A DNA stretch of 64,000 nucleotides, from NCBI GenBank assembly GCA_016719105.1, contig JADKAQ010000002.1, positions 496,001 through 560,000 of the forward strand, given 5' to 3'. Source of the stretch: Gemmatimonadota bacterium. GTDB lineage: Bacteria; Gemmatimonadota; Gemmatimonadetes; Gemmatimonadales; Gemmatimonadaceae. The translations under genes were made by a program, and so were the position numbers. This document shows positions 16,803 through 25,327 of this stretch, piece after piece; positions within the stretch are counted from its first letter, which is position 1; every line of letters begins with the position of its first letter. The notes beneath the pieces are model-generated. The model was not told where the DNA came from. It did no database searches and saw only the letters and a program-made list of their open reading frames with translations.

Positions 16803-18629
16803 CTAGACGGCGACCTCTTCCTCGTAGAGCGCGTTGATCAGCGCCTTGTAGTTCTGGTCGACGACGCGTCGCTTGACCTTGAGCGTGGGCGTCATCTCCC
16901 CCGACTCGACGGTGAAGTCGTGCTCGAGGAGCGCGATCTTCTTCGGTGTTTCGAAAGAGGCGAGCCCGGTGAGCTGCTTGCGCACCTCCTTGTCCATCTT
17001 GGCCAGCACGGTGGGCATCTGGAGGAGCTGCGCACGATCGGTCCAGAGGAGCCCCTTGAGGGCGGCCCACTTCTCCAGGTTGTCGTAGTTGGGGACCACG
17101 AGCAGGACGGGGAACTTGCGGCGGTCGCCGATCATGACCGCCTGGCTCACGTACTTGTTGGTCTTGATCAGGTTCTCGATGGGCTGCGGGGCGATGTTCT
17201 TCCCGCCGGCGGTGACGATGATGTCCTTCTTGCGGTCGGTGATGCGGATGAAGCCGTCCTCGATCACCCCGATGTCGCCGGTGTGGAACCAGCCGTCGCC
17301 GTTGATCGCCTCGGCCGTCGCCTCGGGCTTGTTCCAGTAGCCCTTCATGACGTGCGGGCCGCGGGTGAGGATCTCTCCGTCAGCCGCAATCTGCACCTCG
17401 ACGCCGTCCACCGGCTTGCCGATCGTCCCGATGCGGAAGTTGGCCGGGGTATTCACCCCGATCACCGGCGAGGTCTCGGTGAGCCCGTACCCCTCGAGGA
17501 TCGTGAGACCGGCGGCGTAGAAGAACTTGTTGATCTCGTTGGCGAGCGGGGCGCCGCCGGAGACGAAGTAGCGCAACCGGCCGCCGGTGCGCGCCTTGAG
17601 CTTGGAGAAGACGAGCCGCTGCGCGATCGCGTACTGCACGGCGAGGAAGTCCGAGGGCTCGCGCCCCGAGAGTTTCTCGTCGGCCCAGCGGTCGGCGACC
17701 CCGCGGGCCCAGAAGAAGATCCGCTTCTTCGTGCCACTGCCGGAGAGCGCGTTCTCCAGCACGCGAGCGTACATCTTCTCGTAGAGGCGCGGGACCGACA
17801 TCGCGATCGTCGGCCGCACTTCCTGCATGCAGATGGGGACCAGGTCGAACGACGGGACGTAGGCGATCGATGTCCCGGTGAGGAAGAACCAGTAGTCGCC
17901 GGTGCGCTCGAAGATGTGGCAGAGCGGGAGGAACGAGAGGGCGACTTCGCTCCCCGACATCGGCAGGAGGTCGGCGGTCGCGCGCACGTTCGACCAGAAG
18001 TTGTCGTGCGACAGCATCACACCTTTCGGTGCGCCGGTGGTGCCGGAGGTGTAGATGATCGTCGCGAGGTCGCCCGGCTTCACGGCACGCGCCTCGCGCT
18101 CCCACGCCTCGGCTGCCGCCGGCGTGTCGATCCCGGCGCCACGCGATTCCACGTCGGCGAGCGACAGGTCCGACTGCGCGCGCGCGCTGTCGTCGAAGGC
18201 GATCACCAGGCGCAGCCCCGGCACCTGCTCGCGGATCGTCGCAATCTTCTCGGCCTGTGCAAGGTTCGAGACGAAGATCGCGACGGCTCCCGAGTCGTTC
18301 AGGATGTACGGGATCTGCTCAGCAGGGAGCGTGGGGTAGATCGGGACGTCGGTCAGCCCGGCGGTGAGGCAGGCGAAGTCGGCGATCGCCCACTCCGGGC
18401 GGTTCTCCGAGAGGATGGCGATGCGGTCGCCCCGCGCGATCCCCAGTTCGTGCAGGCCTAACGCGATACGCCGCACCCGCTCGTGAATCGTGCGATGCGA
18501 GATCGGGCGCCACGAGTTGACGGCCACGCGGTGCAGCATCGCGTCGGGCTTGTCGTACTTCCGCAGCGCATCCAGGAAGAGTGAGGTGAGCGTCCCTTCC
18601 GGCGGGCGTGGGCCTCCGCGTGCGTACAT
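16803..18629 (-). CDS. fadD: AMP-dependent long-chain acyl-CoA synthetase
   Basis: The 608-residue ANL-superfamily enzyme activates fatty acids to acyl-CoA via an acyl-adenylate. The P-loop is YTSGTTGAPKG, followed by the LEGYGLTETSPV motif, the hinge TGDIG...ITDRKKDIIVTAGGKNI and a C-terminal lysine region. ATG 18629 is preferred because AGGAG lies 9 nt upstream; the frame continues further without a family match. The long C-terminus fits the bubblegum/LACS-like 600-residue class. It is transcribed alone, convergent with the Trm112-like gene. Confidence 0.92.
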   Translation of the reverse strand: MYARGGPRPPEGTLTSLFLDALRKYDKPDAMLHRVAVNSWRPISHRTIHERVRRIALGLHELGIARGDRIAILSENRPEWAIADFACLTAGLTDVPIYPTLPAEQIPYILNDSGAVAIFVSNLAQAEKIATIREQVPGLRLVIAFDDSARAQSDLSLADVESRGAGIDTPAAAEAWEREARAVKPGDLATIIYTSGTTGAPKGVMLSHDNFWSNVRATADLLPMSGSEVALSFLPLCHIFERTGDYWFFLTGTSIAYVPSFDLVPICMQEVRPTIAMSVPRLYEKMYARVLENALSGSGTKKRIFFWARGVADRWADEKLSGREPSDFLAVQYAIAQRLVFSKLKARTGGRLRYFVSGGAPLANEINKFFYAAGLTILEGYGLTETSPVIGVNTPANFRIGTIGKPVDGVEVQIAADGEILTRGPHVMKGYWNKPEATAEAINGDGWFHTGDIGVIEDGFIRITDRKKDIIVTAGGKNIAPQPIENLIKTNKYVSQAVMIGDRRKFPVLLVVPNYDNLEKWAALKGLLWTDRAQLLQMPTVLAKMDKEVRKQLTGLASFETPKKIALLEHDFTVESGEMTPTLKVKRRVVDQNYKALINALYEEEVAV

Positions 18630-18865
18630 CGAAGACTCCTGCGACGGTTTCGTATGGAAGATCGAACGTTGATCGACGTCGGGTGGACCGGCGGGCCGAC
18701 CGGCGGATGCACCGGTGAACATCTCGAGGGGCCGGACATCGGACGCCGATGCACGGCGCGGAACTTGTCGAATGGGTCGTGCGAGCGGAACCGTGGACTC
18801 GGTGCGATCGAACGAAACATCCGGCCCGTGACGCGCGAAGGCGCCACGAGACCGCCCGGCGGCCG

Positions 18866-19633
18866 CTACGGAGCCGGGAGAATCAGGACGGTGCGGAGCG
18901 CCGGCTTGTCCTTGAGCGCTCCGCCCATCGTGACCGACGCGCGCACCACGAGGGTGTCGGTGACCGACGCGCCGGTCGCGGTGCGCACGCGCACGATGCG
19001 CGACGCGATTCCGCTCCCATCGGTGGTGTCGATCGGGGATATGCGCGCCCCCGAACTGACGAGGGCGTAGGTCCCCGTGTCGCCTGGGGCGAGCACGACG
19101 CCGCGACGCAGCAACTCGAACTTCACCCGAACCGGGGTGGCGGAGCCGGTTCCGGCGCGCACCGTCACGGCGACCGACTTGGAGGTGTCGATGGCGGTAC
19201 CGGCGGTGGGCGGGCGAAGGCGGAGCGTGTCGGGCCCGGTCCCGTTGAAGGCGATCGAGTCGGGGCGCCGGATGATCGAGAGACTGCGCGCGATGCTCTG
19301 CAATTGCCCGGAGACCGCGTACACCTTGCTGGTTCCGGTGGTATCGGCGGCGACGATTCTATTCCCGTTGACGACCTTCACCAACGTGTCGGTGGCGACG
19401 AAATAGACCGGCGCATCGGCGACGAGATCACCGTCGGCGGTGTACACCCGCGCGACGAGTCGATCGGCCCTGCCGAGGGTGTCGACGAGGGTGTCGCCGC
19501 GCACGAGCGACGGGTTCGCCGGGGCGACGAATTCGATGGAGGCGACTTCGGCCGGATCGACGCTGAGGTCGATGCACGAGGTCGTGCCGGCGACGAGGGC
19601 CAGGCACGCGAGGGGCTGCCAGCGGCGAATCAC
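18866..19633 (-). CDS. Exported Ig-like/beta-sandwich protein
   Basis: From GTG 19633, whose start overlaps the ParA stop (GTGA), the product has 255 residues. It starts with a signal sequence (VIRRWQPLACLALVAGTTSC) that may be a lipoprotein signal, although the residue at -3 is not ideal. The mature part is Thr/Val/Asp-rich with repeated strands (SIEFVAPANPSLVRGDTLVDTLG, VTVRAGTG, RVKFELL), typical of bacterial Ig-like (BIG) surface domains. No catalytic residues are recognised. It is the last gene of a TPR-ParA operon, which suggests an envelope-associated role. Confidence 0.65.
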   Translation of the reverse strand: MIRRWQPLACLALVAGTTSCIDLSVDPAEVASIEFVAPANPSLVRGDTLVDTLGRADRLVARVYTADGDLVADAPVYFVATDTLVKVVNGNRIVAADTTGTSKVYAVSGQLQSIARSLSIIRRPDSIAFNGTGPDTLRLRPPTAGTAIDTSKSVAVTVRAGTGSATPVRVKFELLRRGVVLAPGDTGTYALVSSGARISPIDTTDGSGIASRIVRVRTATGASVTDTLVVRASVTMGGALKDKPALRTVLILPAP

Positions 19634-20397
19634 CGGAACCGCTCCGAGAGCAGCGTCGCGAGGTTGATGTACGCCTGCGCTGCAGCGTCGGCGGGCGTTC
19701 GGAGCACGACCGGTTGCCCGGCGGCGAAGGCCTCGAGCGCCGCCTCGGTGCGCGGAATGACGACGTCGAAGACCATGTTGCGGGGGAGGTGCTCCCGCAC
19801 GTAGTCGGCGACGCGCTGCGACGAGGGGTGGGTCGGTTCGAACATCGTCAGGAGCAGCCCGTCCAGGGTGAGGTCGCGATTGCGTTCCACGATCTCCTGG
19901 ATACCCCGCAGAATCTGGGGGGTCGTCTGCAGCGCGAGCGGTTCGCACTGGAGCGGCACGATGACGTGCTGGCTGGCCTCGAGGACGCGATGCACGATGG
20001 CGCCGAGCCCTGGGGGGGTGTCGACGACGACCACGTCGCAGCGCTCCCGCGCGGTCGCCAGCAGGTCCTTGAGCACCGACGTCTCGGCGATGAGCTGCTG
20101 GTAGAAGCTGTGATCGGACGAGTCGGAGACCGACCCGGCGAGGATCACCCGCAGCCAGGGGAGGGCGGTCGGGAGGATGATCTCCCGGAGCGACCGCGCC
20201 CCGTTGAGGTAGTCGGCGAAGCCGTACGTCGGGTGACCGCGTCGGAGGCCGATGCCATACCGGACGGCGCCCTGCGGGTCGACGTCGATGACGAGCGTCT
20301 TGAGCCCGCGCCGGGCGAAGGCCGCGGCAAGGTTCACTGACGTCGTGGTTTTCCCGACCCCTCCCTTCTGACTGACGACCGCGAGGACGCGCCCCAC
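19630..20397 (-). CDS. ParA/Soj-family ATPase
   Basis: The 255-residue deviant Walker ATPase has VVSQKGGVGKTT (Walker A with the signature lysine) at about 8-19, DVDPQGA at 42-48 and VVVDTPPGLGAIVHR as Walker B. These proteins partition DNA or position cell-envelope cargo by ATP-dependent dimerisation. No parB or parS-like site is seen nearby, so chromosome segregation is not implied. The GTG start lies 1 nt after the TPR-gene stop. An upstream in-frame extension exists but is low-complexity and overlaps the TPR gene. Confidence 0.9.
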   Translation of the reverse strand: MGRVLAVVSQKGGVGKTTTSVNLAAAFARRGLKTLVIDVDPQGAVRYGIGLRRGHPTYGFADYLNGARSLREIILPTALPWLRVILAGSVSDSSDHSFYQQLIAETSVLKDLLATARERCDVVVVDTPPGLGAIVHRVLEASQHVIVPLQCEPLALQTTPQILRGIQEIVERNRDLTLDGLLLTMFEPTHPSSQRVADYVREHLPRNMVFDVVIPRTEAALEAFAAGQPVVLRTPADAAAQAYINLATLLSERFR

Positions 20398-20398
20398 G

Positions 20399-20854
20399 TC
20401 AGTGCTCGACTTCGGGGGACTCCGCCGAGTCGTCGACCTGCGGCGCGCGCAGCTCATCGAGCGCCTTGCGCGCGTGCTCGATGTTGGCTGGATCGGCGCT
20501 CTTGGGCGGGGAGGCGAGGAAGGCCTCGAGATGCACGGCCGCCTCGTCCTTTTCGCCACGCTTGATGAGCAGGAAGGCGAGCCCGTAGTGCGCTCCTGCG
20601 AGCGACGGTTCGACCTCGAGGGCGCGCTTGTAGCACCGGATGGCCTCGTCCCATCGCGACTGGCGCGAGTAGGCGATGGCCATGTTCATCAGGATCTTGT
20701 GGTCGTCGGGCTTTTCGCGGAGGGCGAGCCGATACGACGTCAGGGCAGCGTCGAGGTCCCCCGACTTCTCGAGGGTCAGCGCCTCACTGAGGTAGTCGAG
20801 GCGCCGATTGCTCTTCTCGCTCCCGCCGCCAAACAGGCGGCTCAACCATGACAT
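20399..20854 (-). CDS. TPR-repeat protein
   Basis: From ATG 20854 (MSWLSRLFGGGSEKSNRR) the protein has 151 residues. It carries two to three tetratricopeptide repeats at about 20-130, for example DLDAALTSYRLALREKPDD and RWDEAIRCYKRALEVEPSL. The acidic C-terminus (VDDSAESPEVEH) is probably disordered. It leads the ParA and exported-protein operon and may be an adaptor for the ATPase. Upstream in-frame residues are basic and unstructured and are not included. Confidence 0.8.
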   Translation of the reverse strand: MSWLSRLFGGGSEKSNRRLDYLSEALTLEKSGDLDAALTSYRLALREKPDDHKILMNMAIAYSRQSRWDEAIRCYKRALEVEPSLAGAHYGLAFLLIKRGEKDEAAVHLEAFLASPPKSADPANIEHARKALDELRAPQVDDSAESPEVEH

Positions 20855-21281
20855 GCGATCGAGGCTGGGCTGAGGGGAGGCCGGCGATGGCCCATTCGCG
20901 ACCTGCGATGCGAAGTGGGGAGGGCGACACGGCGCTGCGGGCGCAAAGCTATCGCGCGGCCGCAGCATGAGCAACCGCCGGACGAACGCTTCGCGTCGAG
21001 GCACGACGGAGATCGCATCGCGCGGCGGCGCGCCCGGTCGTGTACCACACAACACCATCGTGGCGGCTGGTGATGCGCCACAATGCACCATGGTGGCGCC
21101 CGACGACCGCGTCAGAGATCACCAACTCGCCCTCCCCGGTGCGCGTCGCTAGGTTAGCCCACGAGGGCGCCGCACAGCCGGTCCGTCGCGCGGTTCTCTT
21201 CATGACCATCCCGCGTGTTCTGCCGGATGTTCTGCCCGATGTTCTGCCCCACGCGCACGACGATCACGCCGAGGACGAGAG
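20855..21281. promoter_or_regulatory. Divergent intergenic region with operator-like repeats
   Basis: This 427-nt gap separates divergent genes. It holds the inverted repeat GCGCCAC/GTGGCGC (21075-21081, 21093-21099) overlapping the palindrome CACCATGGTG (21086-21095), and a related copy CACCATCGTGGCG just upstream. Nearer the phosphoribosyltransferase start are three tandem 12-bp units, GTTCTGCCGGAT, GTTCTGCCCGAT and GTTCTGCCCCAC (21217-21252). No coding gene is supported here. Confidence 0.4.
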
Positions 21282-21800
21282 ATGTCGCCACGACGCTATG
21301 AGGTCGACCCCACCAAGGGGCGGTTTGACGTGGAGTGGCCGCTGTTCGGCGAGCTCTCCCGTGCGCTCGCACTCAAGGTCGCGCGCAGCTACGACCCCGA
21401 GATCGTCGTCGGGGTCGCCACGGCGGGGGTGATTCCCGGGGCGGTCGTCGCCGCGATTCTGGAGCGCGAGTTCCGCTCGATCCTCGTGAGCCGTCGCGAC
21501 CAGCAGCAGGTGCGCGAGACGCCATCGGTCCTTGGCGCCGCCCCGCACGAGGTGCGCGGCCGCCGCGTCCTGATCGTCGACGAGACGTGCGACAGCGGTG
21601 CGACGATGCGCCTGGCGGTGGCGGCCATCGTGAACGCCGGCGCCGCCGAGGTGCGCACCGCCGTCTCGTTCAAGACGGGGTCCTACGAGCCAGACTTCCA
21701 CGCGCTCGCCACGGAGAGCACCATCGTCCTGCCGTGGGACCGTGAGGTGCTCGTCGACGGCGAGCTGGTGGCGAACCCCAAGTACGTCGAGACGCGTTAG
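21282..21800 (+). CDS. Type I phosphoribosyltransferase
   Basis: The 172-residue protein has the PRPP-binding motif RRVLIVDETCDSGATM (about 99-114) and the early VVGVATAGVIPG loop. The family joins a purine or pyrimidine base, or orotate, to PRPP. The ending IVLPWDREV resembles xanthine-guanine phosphoribosyltransferase-type proteins such as Xpt/Gpt-like and HPRT-like enzymes of thermophiles, where the C-terminus closes over the base. The base specificity is not clear. It is a single gene with an unusual repeat-bearing leader. Confidence 0.85.
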   Translation: MSPRRYEVDPTKGRFDVEWPLFGELSRALALKVARSYDPEIVVGVATAGVIPGAVVAAILEREFRSILVSRRDQQQVRETPSVLGAAPHEVRGRRVLIVDETCDSGATMRLAVAAIVNAGAAEVRTAVSFKTGSYEPDFHALATESTIVLPWDREVLVDGELVANPKYVETR

Positions 21801-21867
21801 GCGCGGCGGCGCGACGCGCCGGGTCGGACGTTGCCGCGGGCGATCGTTCCGGCCCTGGTGCCTGGCC

Positions 21868-22494
21868 TCACGACTCGGTCACCGCCTCCACGAGCACCAA
21901 CAGGTCCTTGGCGAACGGGATGCGATCGCGAGCGCCCGGCTCGAGGTCCGTGGCCGAGCCATTCGCACGGTGACGCGCGAGCCACTGCCGAATGTCCCGC
22001 TCGGGGAGGGAGGGTATGCCGGCGGTCGCGCCAGCGACGGCGCCGGCCCCAGCGCCAGCAGCAACGCCTGCCAGCACACCCGCCGACGCGTCGCTCGCGG
22101 CGGGGATCACTTCGCGCTGGACTGCCACCCAGTGCGTGACCGTCCCCGCCGAGTCGCGCATGGGCGCGAGCTTCCACTCGATGACGTAGGGCGAGCCGTC
22201 CCGGCGATAGTTCACGATCTGGCCCTGGAACGCCTCGCCCAGCCCCACCGCGCGTCGCATGGCGTCGAGGACGCGCCGATCCGTGGCGGGCCCCTGGAGG
22301 AAGCGTGGATTGCGCCCCAGCGCCTCCGAGCGGCTGTAGCCCGTTAGGTGCTCGAAGGCCTTGTTCACGAACACGATCGTCGGACCAGGAAGCTCCATGT
22401 CGGGCATCGTCACGACGATGGCGTCGGGGCAGTACTCGAGGGCGCGAAGCGAGATGGAATCGAGCGGGCGAGTAGGAGCGACGGGCTTCGACAT
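21868..22494 (-). CDS. PAS protein resembling a cysteine-less LOV domain
   Basis: From ATG 22494 the protein has 208 residues. Residues about 15-130 form a PAS domain with LOV hallmarks: GYSRSEALGRNPRFLQGPAT and IVNYRRDGSPYVIEWKL. In LOV photoreceptors the motif is GRNCRFLQ, whose cysteine bonds to flavin. Here it is proline, and the second flavin-contacting Asn (FWNE) is Ile (YVIE). A glycine/alanine-rich linker follows, then a short polar C-terminal region without kinase or HTH. It may be a light-insensitive or differently reacting sensor module. The V4R gene lies upstream on the same strand. Confidence 0.75.
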   Translation of the reverse strand: MSKPVAPTRPLDSISLRALEYCPDAIVVTMPDMELPGPTIVFVNKAFEHLTGYSRSEALGRNPRFLQGPATDRRVLDAMRRAVGLGEAFQGQIVNYRRDGSPYVIEWKLAPMRDSAGTVTHWVAVQREVIPAASDASAGVLAGVAAGAGAGAVAGATAGIPSLPERDIRQWLARHRANGSATDLEPGARDRIPFAKDLLVLVEAVTES

Positions 22495-22543
22495 ACGACA
22501 GCGGTGGCGGGCGGTGGTCTCGGGTGCTACTGCGGATACACGG

Positions 22544-22608
22544 GAGGGGAGCGTGCGGCCCCCTGGCTGCTCGCTCCCCTCTGGAGTCTCGGCTCGTGAT
22601 GAGCCGAC
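22544..22608. promoter_or_regulatory. Two stem-loops in the leader between V4R and PAS genes
   Basis: GAGGGGAGCG (22544-22553) pairs perfectly with CGCTCCCCTC (22572-22581). A second hairpin, CGGCTC/GAGCCG around GTGAT, lies near 22591-22607. On the minus strand they stand between the V4R stop (22626) and the PAS start (22494). They could end the V4R transcript or fold in the PAS leader; no T-run follows. Confidence 0.35.
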
Positions 22609-22625
22609 TTTAATCTGCAGGGCGA

Positions 22626-23186
22626 CTACGCACAGGCGCCGATCGCGTCCTCGTACGGCTCGCCGCGCCCCATCTCGTCGTAGATCTGCTCCATCACCGC
22701 CGGGCTTCCCACGAGGAAGCGGCAACGCGGTGCACCTGACGAGCGGCATTCCACCTCGAGTACCGCGACCGGGGCGCCGGCGACGCGGCCGAACAGGTCG
22801 GCGAACATCCCGGTGGTGAGGTGGCAGCAGGGATGGTCCATCCCGCTCTGCGGATCGGCCTCGCCCCAGTCGCTCGAGTCGAGCGTGGCGACCACGTCGC
22901 CGATCGAGCCGACCGTGATGCTCCCCCAGCCGGCATCGCGGAAGAACTCGGTGGCGCGCTGCTCGAAGCTCTCGACATCCAGCGACTCCGCCGGGAGGTC
23001 GGTGCGTTCGGCGAGCCAGCGCTTGAACGCCTCCCACATGGCGTCGCCGCCGGCATAGCCGGCTTCCTGGAGGTAGACCGCGGCATCGGGGCCGCCGTCG
23101 CGCAGGAGGGCGGCGCGCAGCGTCGCGAGCGACGAGCGCGTGAGGGCGAGCATCCCGTGACGAGTGAGGTCGAGCGGCTGTGGCAT
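22626..23186 (-). CDS. V4R (4-vinyl reductase) domain protein
   Basis: The 186-residue product carries a V4R domain in its C-terminal half, with the metal-binding-like pattern HPCCHLTTGMFADLFGR and VECRSSGAPRCRFLVGSP. V4R domains bind small hydrophobic molecules and occur in BchJ-like and XylR/DmpR-type sensors and in TRAPP-like folds. The N-terminal helical part (AALLRDGGPDAAVYLQEAGYAGG) is typical of stand-alone V4R proteins. It begins 17 nt after the ligase gene and may be co-transcribed with it. Ligand unknown. Confidence 0.8.
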   Translation of the reverse strand: MPQPLDLTRHGMLALTRSSLATLRAALLRDGGPDAAVYLQEAGYAGGDAMWEAFKRWLAERTDLPAESLDVESFEQRATEFFRDAGWGSITVGSIGDVVATLDSSDWGEADPQSGMDHPCCHLTTGMFADLFGRVAGAPVAVLEVECRSSGAPRCRFLVGSPAVMEQIYDEMGRGEPYEDAIGACA

Positions 23187-23203
23187 GCGAGTGTCCCGTT
23201 CGG

Positions 23204-25219
23204 TTAGCGTCCAACTCTCCGCAGCATCTCGGCTTCGTCGATCACCTCGACGCCGAGGGCGTTGGCCTTGTCAAGCTTGCTCCCGGCGGCCTCGCCGGCC
23301 ACCAGGAAGCTGGTCTTCTTGGACACGCTGTCGGTCACCCGGGCGCCGGCGCGTTCGAGCATCGCGGCCGCGTCGGTCCGGCTGAGGGTTGGCAGCGTCC
23401 CAGTGATGACGACCGTATGCCCCTTGAGGGCACCATCCTGTGCCACTGGCTGCGGTTCGGTCATCGTGAGCCCCATCACCTCCAGCCGATGGACCAGGGC
23501 GCGGGCCGTCGGATCGGCGAAGTACGTGACCACCGACTTGGCGATGATCGTCCCGATCCCGTGTACCTCGCCAATCTCCTCCTCGGTGGCCCGCATCAGC
23601 GACGCCATCGAGCCGAAGTGGCGCGCCAGGAGCTCGGCGGCGGTCGCCCCGACGTGCCGAATCCCCAGCCCGAAGAGGAGGCGCGAGAGCGGCTGCGCCT
23701 TGCTGGCGGCGATGGCATCGACGAGGAGCTGGGCGCTCTTCTCGGCAAAGCGCTCGAGTGCCCCGATCTGCTCGACCGTCAGGGCGTACAGGTCCGACGG
23801 GTCGGAGACGAGCCCGGCATTCACCAGCTGCTCGAGGCGGGCGTAGGAGAGCCCGCGGATGTCCATCGCGTCGCGTGAAGTGAAGTGGACGAGCCCCTCC
23901 AGGCGGCGCCCCTCGCACCGGACGTTCGGGCAGTAGTACGCGACCTCTTCCTCGTCGCGCACGCGCGCGGTGCCGCAGACGGGGCAGTGCGTCGGCATGC
24001 GCCACGGCTGCTCGTCCCCGGTGCGCTTCTCCGGGACGGGGCCAATGACCTGGGGGATGACCTCGCCCGCCCGCTTCACCTGGACCGTGTCGCCGATGCG
24101 CAGGTCCTTGGCGATGATGAGATCCTCGTTGTGCAGCGTGGCGTAGGTGACCGTCGTCCCGCCGATCTCCACCGGCTCGAGGACGGCGTACGGATTGAGC
24201 GCGCCGGTGCGCCCGACGTTGACGCGGATCTCGAGCAGGCGCGTCTCGGCGATGTCGGGGGCGAACTTCCGGGCGATCGCCCAGCGGGGCTCGCGCCCAC
24301 CGACGACCCCCAGGTCTTCCTGGAGGGCGAGCTTGTCGATCTTCACCACCCCGCCATCGATCGCGAAGTTGAGCGTCGCGCGGAGCTCGTGCTCCAGGCG
24401 GTGTGCCCAGGTCATCACGTCGGCCAGCGTCGCGCACCGCTGCCGGTGCGGGGCCACCGGGATCCCCCACGACTCGAGCGCGGCGAGCACCTCGCTCTGG
24501 GTTTCGATGCGGAGCGTCTCGCCCGGCGCGGCGATCATCGTGTAGCCAAAGAAACGCAGCGGGCGCGTGGCGGTCATGGCCGGGTCGAGCTGCCGCAGCG
24601 TTCCCGCGGCCGCATTGCGCGGATTGGCGAAGACGGGCTCACCCGACTGCACGCGCTGTTCGTTCATGCGCTCGAACAGGTCGAACGGATAGTAGATCTC
24701 GCCGCGGACCTCGATGCGCGCCGGCACGTCGTCCCCGCGCAGGCGCAGGGGGACGTCGCGCACGGTCCGGATGTTCGGGGTGACGTCCTCGCCCACCGAC
24801 CCGTTGCCGCGCGTGGCGCCCATCACGAGCACCCCGTCCTCGTACAGGAGGCTCACCGCGGCCCCGTCGATCTTGAGCTCGGCGGAGTAGCCGGCCTGTC
24901 GCACCTCTTCTCCCGCCAGGCGCACGAGGCGATCCTCCCAGGCCTGCAGCTCCTCGTTGGAGAAGGCGTTGTCCAGCGAGAGCATCGGCACGTGGTGCGT
25001 GTGCTTCGGGAGTGCACTGACCGGCGCCGCCCCCACGCGCTGCGTGGGGGAGTCGGGGGTGCGCAGCTCGGGATGCTCGCGCTCGATGGCTTGCAGCTCA
25101 CGGAACCGCACGTCGTATTCGGCGTCCGACATCGACGGCCGGTCGAGGACGTAGTACTCGTACGACGCGCGATCGAGCAGGGCGCGGAGTTCGGCAGCGC
25201 GTTTGGTGGGCGAAGCCAT
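23204..25219 (-). CDS. ligA: NAD-dependent DNA ligase
   Basis: The 671-residue enzyme seals nicks with NAD+. The domains are in the usual order: Ia (YYVLDRPSMSDAEYD), the adenylation domain with K116 in AELKIDGAA, the OB fold, and a Cys4 zinc finger (CPVC...CPNVRC). The helix-hairpin-helix repeats and a C-terminal BRCT domain (GHTVVITGTLPTLSR...) complete it. ATG 25219 gives the standard LigA length, so 33 upstream in-frame codons are left out. It is essential in bacteria. Confidence 0.97.
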   Translation of the reverse strand: MASPTKRAAELRALLDRASYEYYVLDRPSMSDAEYDVRFRELQAIEREHPELRTPDSPTQRVGAAPVSALPKHTHHVPMLSLDNAFSNEELQAWEDRLVRLAGEEVRQAGYSAELKIDGAAVSLLYEDGVLVMGATRGNGSVGEDVTPNIRTVRDVPLRLRGDDVPARIEVRGEIYYPFDLFERMNEQRVQSGEPVFANPRNAAAGTLRQLDPAMTATRPLRFFGYTMIAAPGETLRIETQSEVLAALESWGIPVAPHRQRCATLADVMTWAHRLEHELRATLNFAIDGGVVKIDKLALQEDLGVVGGREPRWAIARKFAPDIAETRLLEIRVNVGRTGALNPYAVLEPVEIGGTTVTYATLHNEDLIIAKDLRIGDTVQVKRAGEVIPQVIGPVPEKRTGDEQPWRMPTHCPVCGTARVRDEEEVAYYCPNVRCEGRRLEGLVHFTSRDAMDIRGLSYARLEQLVNAGLVSDPSDLYALTVEQIGALERFAEKSAQLLVDAIAASKAQPLSRLLFGLGIRHVGATAAELLARHFGSMASLMRATEEEIGEVHGIGTIIAKSVVTYFADPTARALVHRLEVMGLTMTEPQPVAQDGALKGHTVVITGTLPTLSRTDAAAMLERAGARVTDSVSKKTSFLVAGEAAGSKLDKANALGVEVIDEAEMLRRVGR

Positions 25220-25274
25220 GCGTCGGGAAGACCGGAGGACGGGGGCGAGAGGACGTGCGCAAGAAGCAAACGGC

Positions 25275-25309
25275 GAACGGGCCCGGCGACAAGCGCGCCG
25301 GACCCGTTC
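25275..25309 (-). terminator. Rho-independent-type terminator of the ferritin gene
   Basis: On the minus strand GAACGGGTCCGGCG and CGCCGGGCCCGTTC form a 14-bp stem (one G-U pair) with a 7-nt loop, starting 19 nt after the ferritin stop. A T-rich stretch, TTTGCTTCTT, follows. It separates ferritin from ligA. Confidence 0.65.
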
Positions 25310-25327
25310 ACGCGTCAAGCCAGGGGA

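Noticed and set aside
16500..18461. 653-codon plus-strand open frame opposite the acyl-CoA synthetase gene
   Set aside because: Mirror of a strongly supported minus-strand enzyme; no recognisable family.
18866..19948. Longer start for the exported Ig-like protein (105 extra residues)
   Set aside because: The extension lies inside the ParA gene in another frame and is Arg-rich; the GTG in the GTGA overlap directly precedes a signal sequence.
19630..20397. ParA gene as part of a plasmid or chromosome partition locus
   Set aside because: No parB, parS or replication gene is adjacent; the partners are a TPR and an exported protein.
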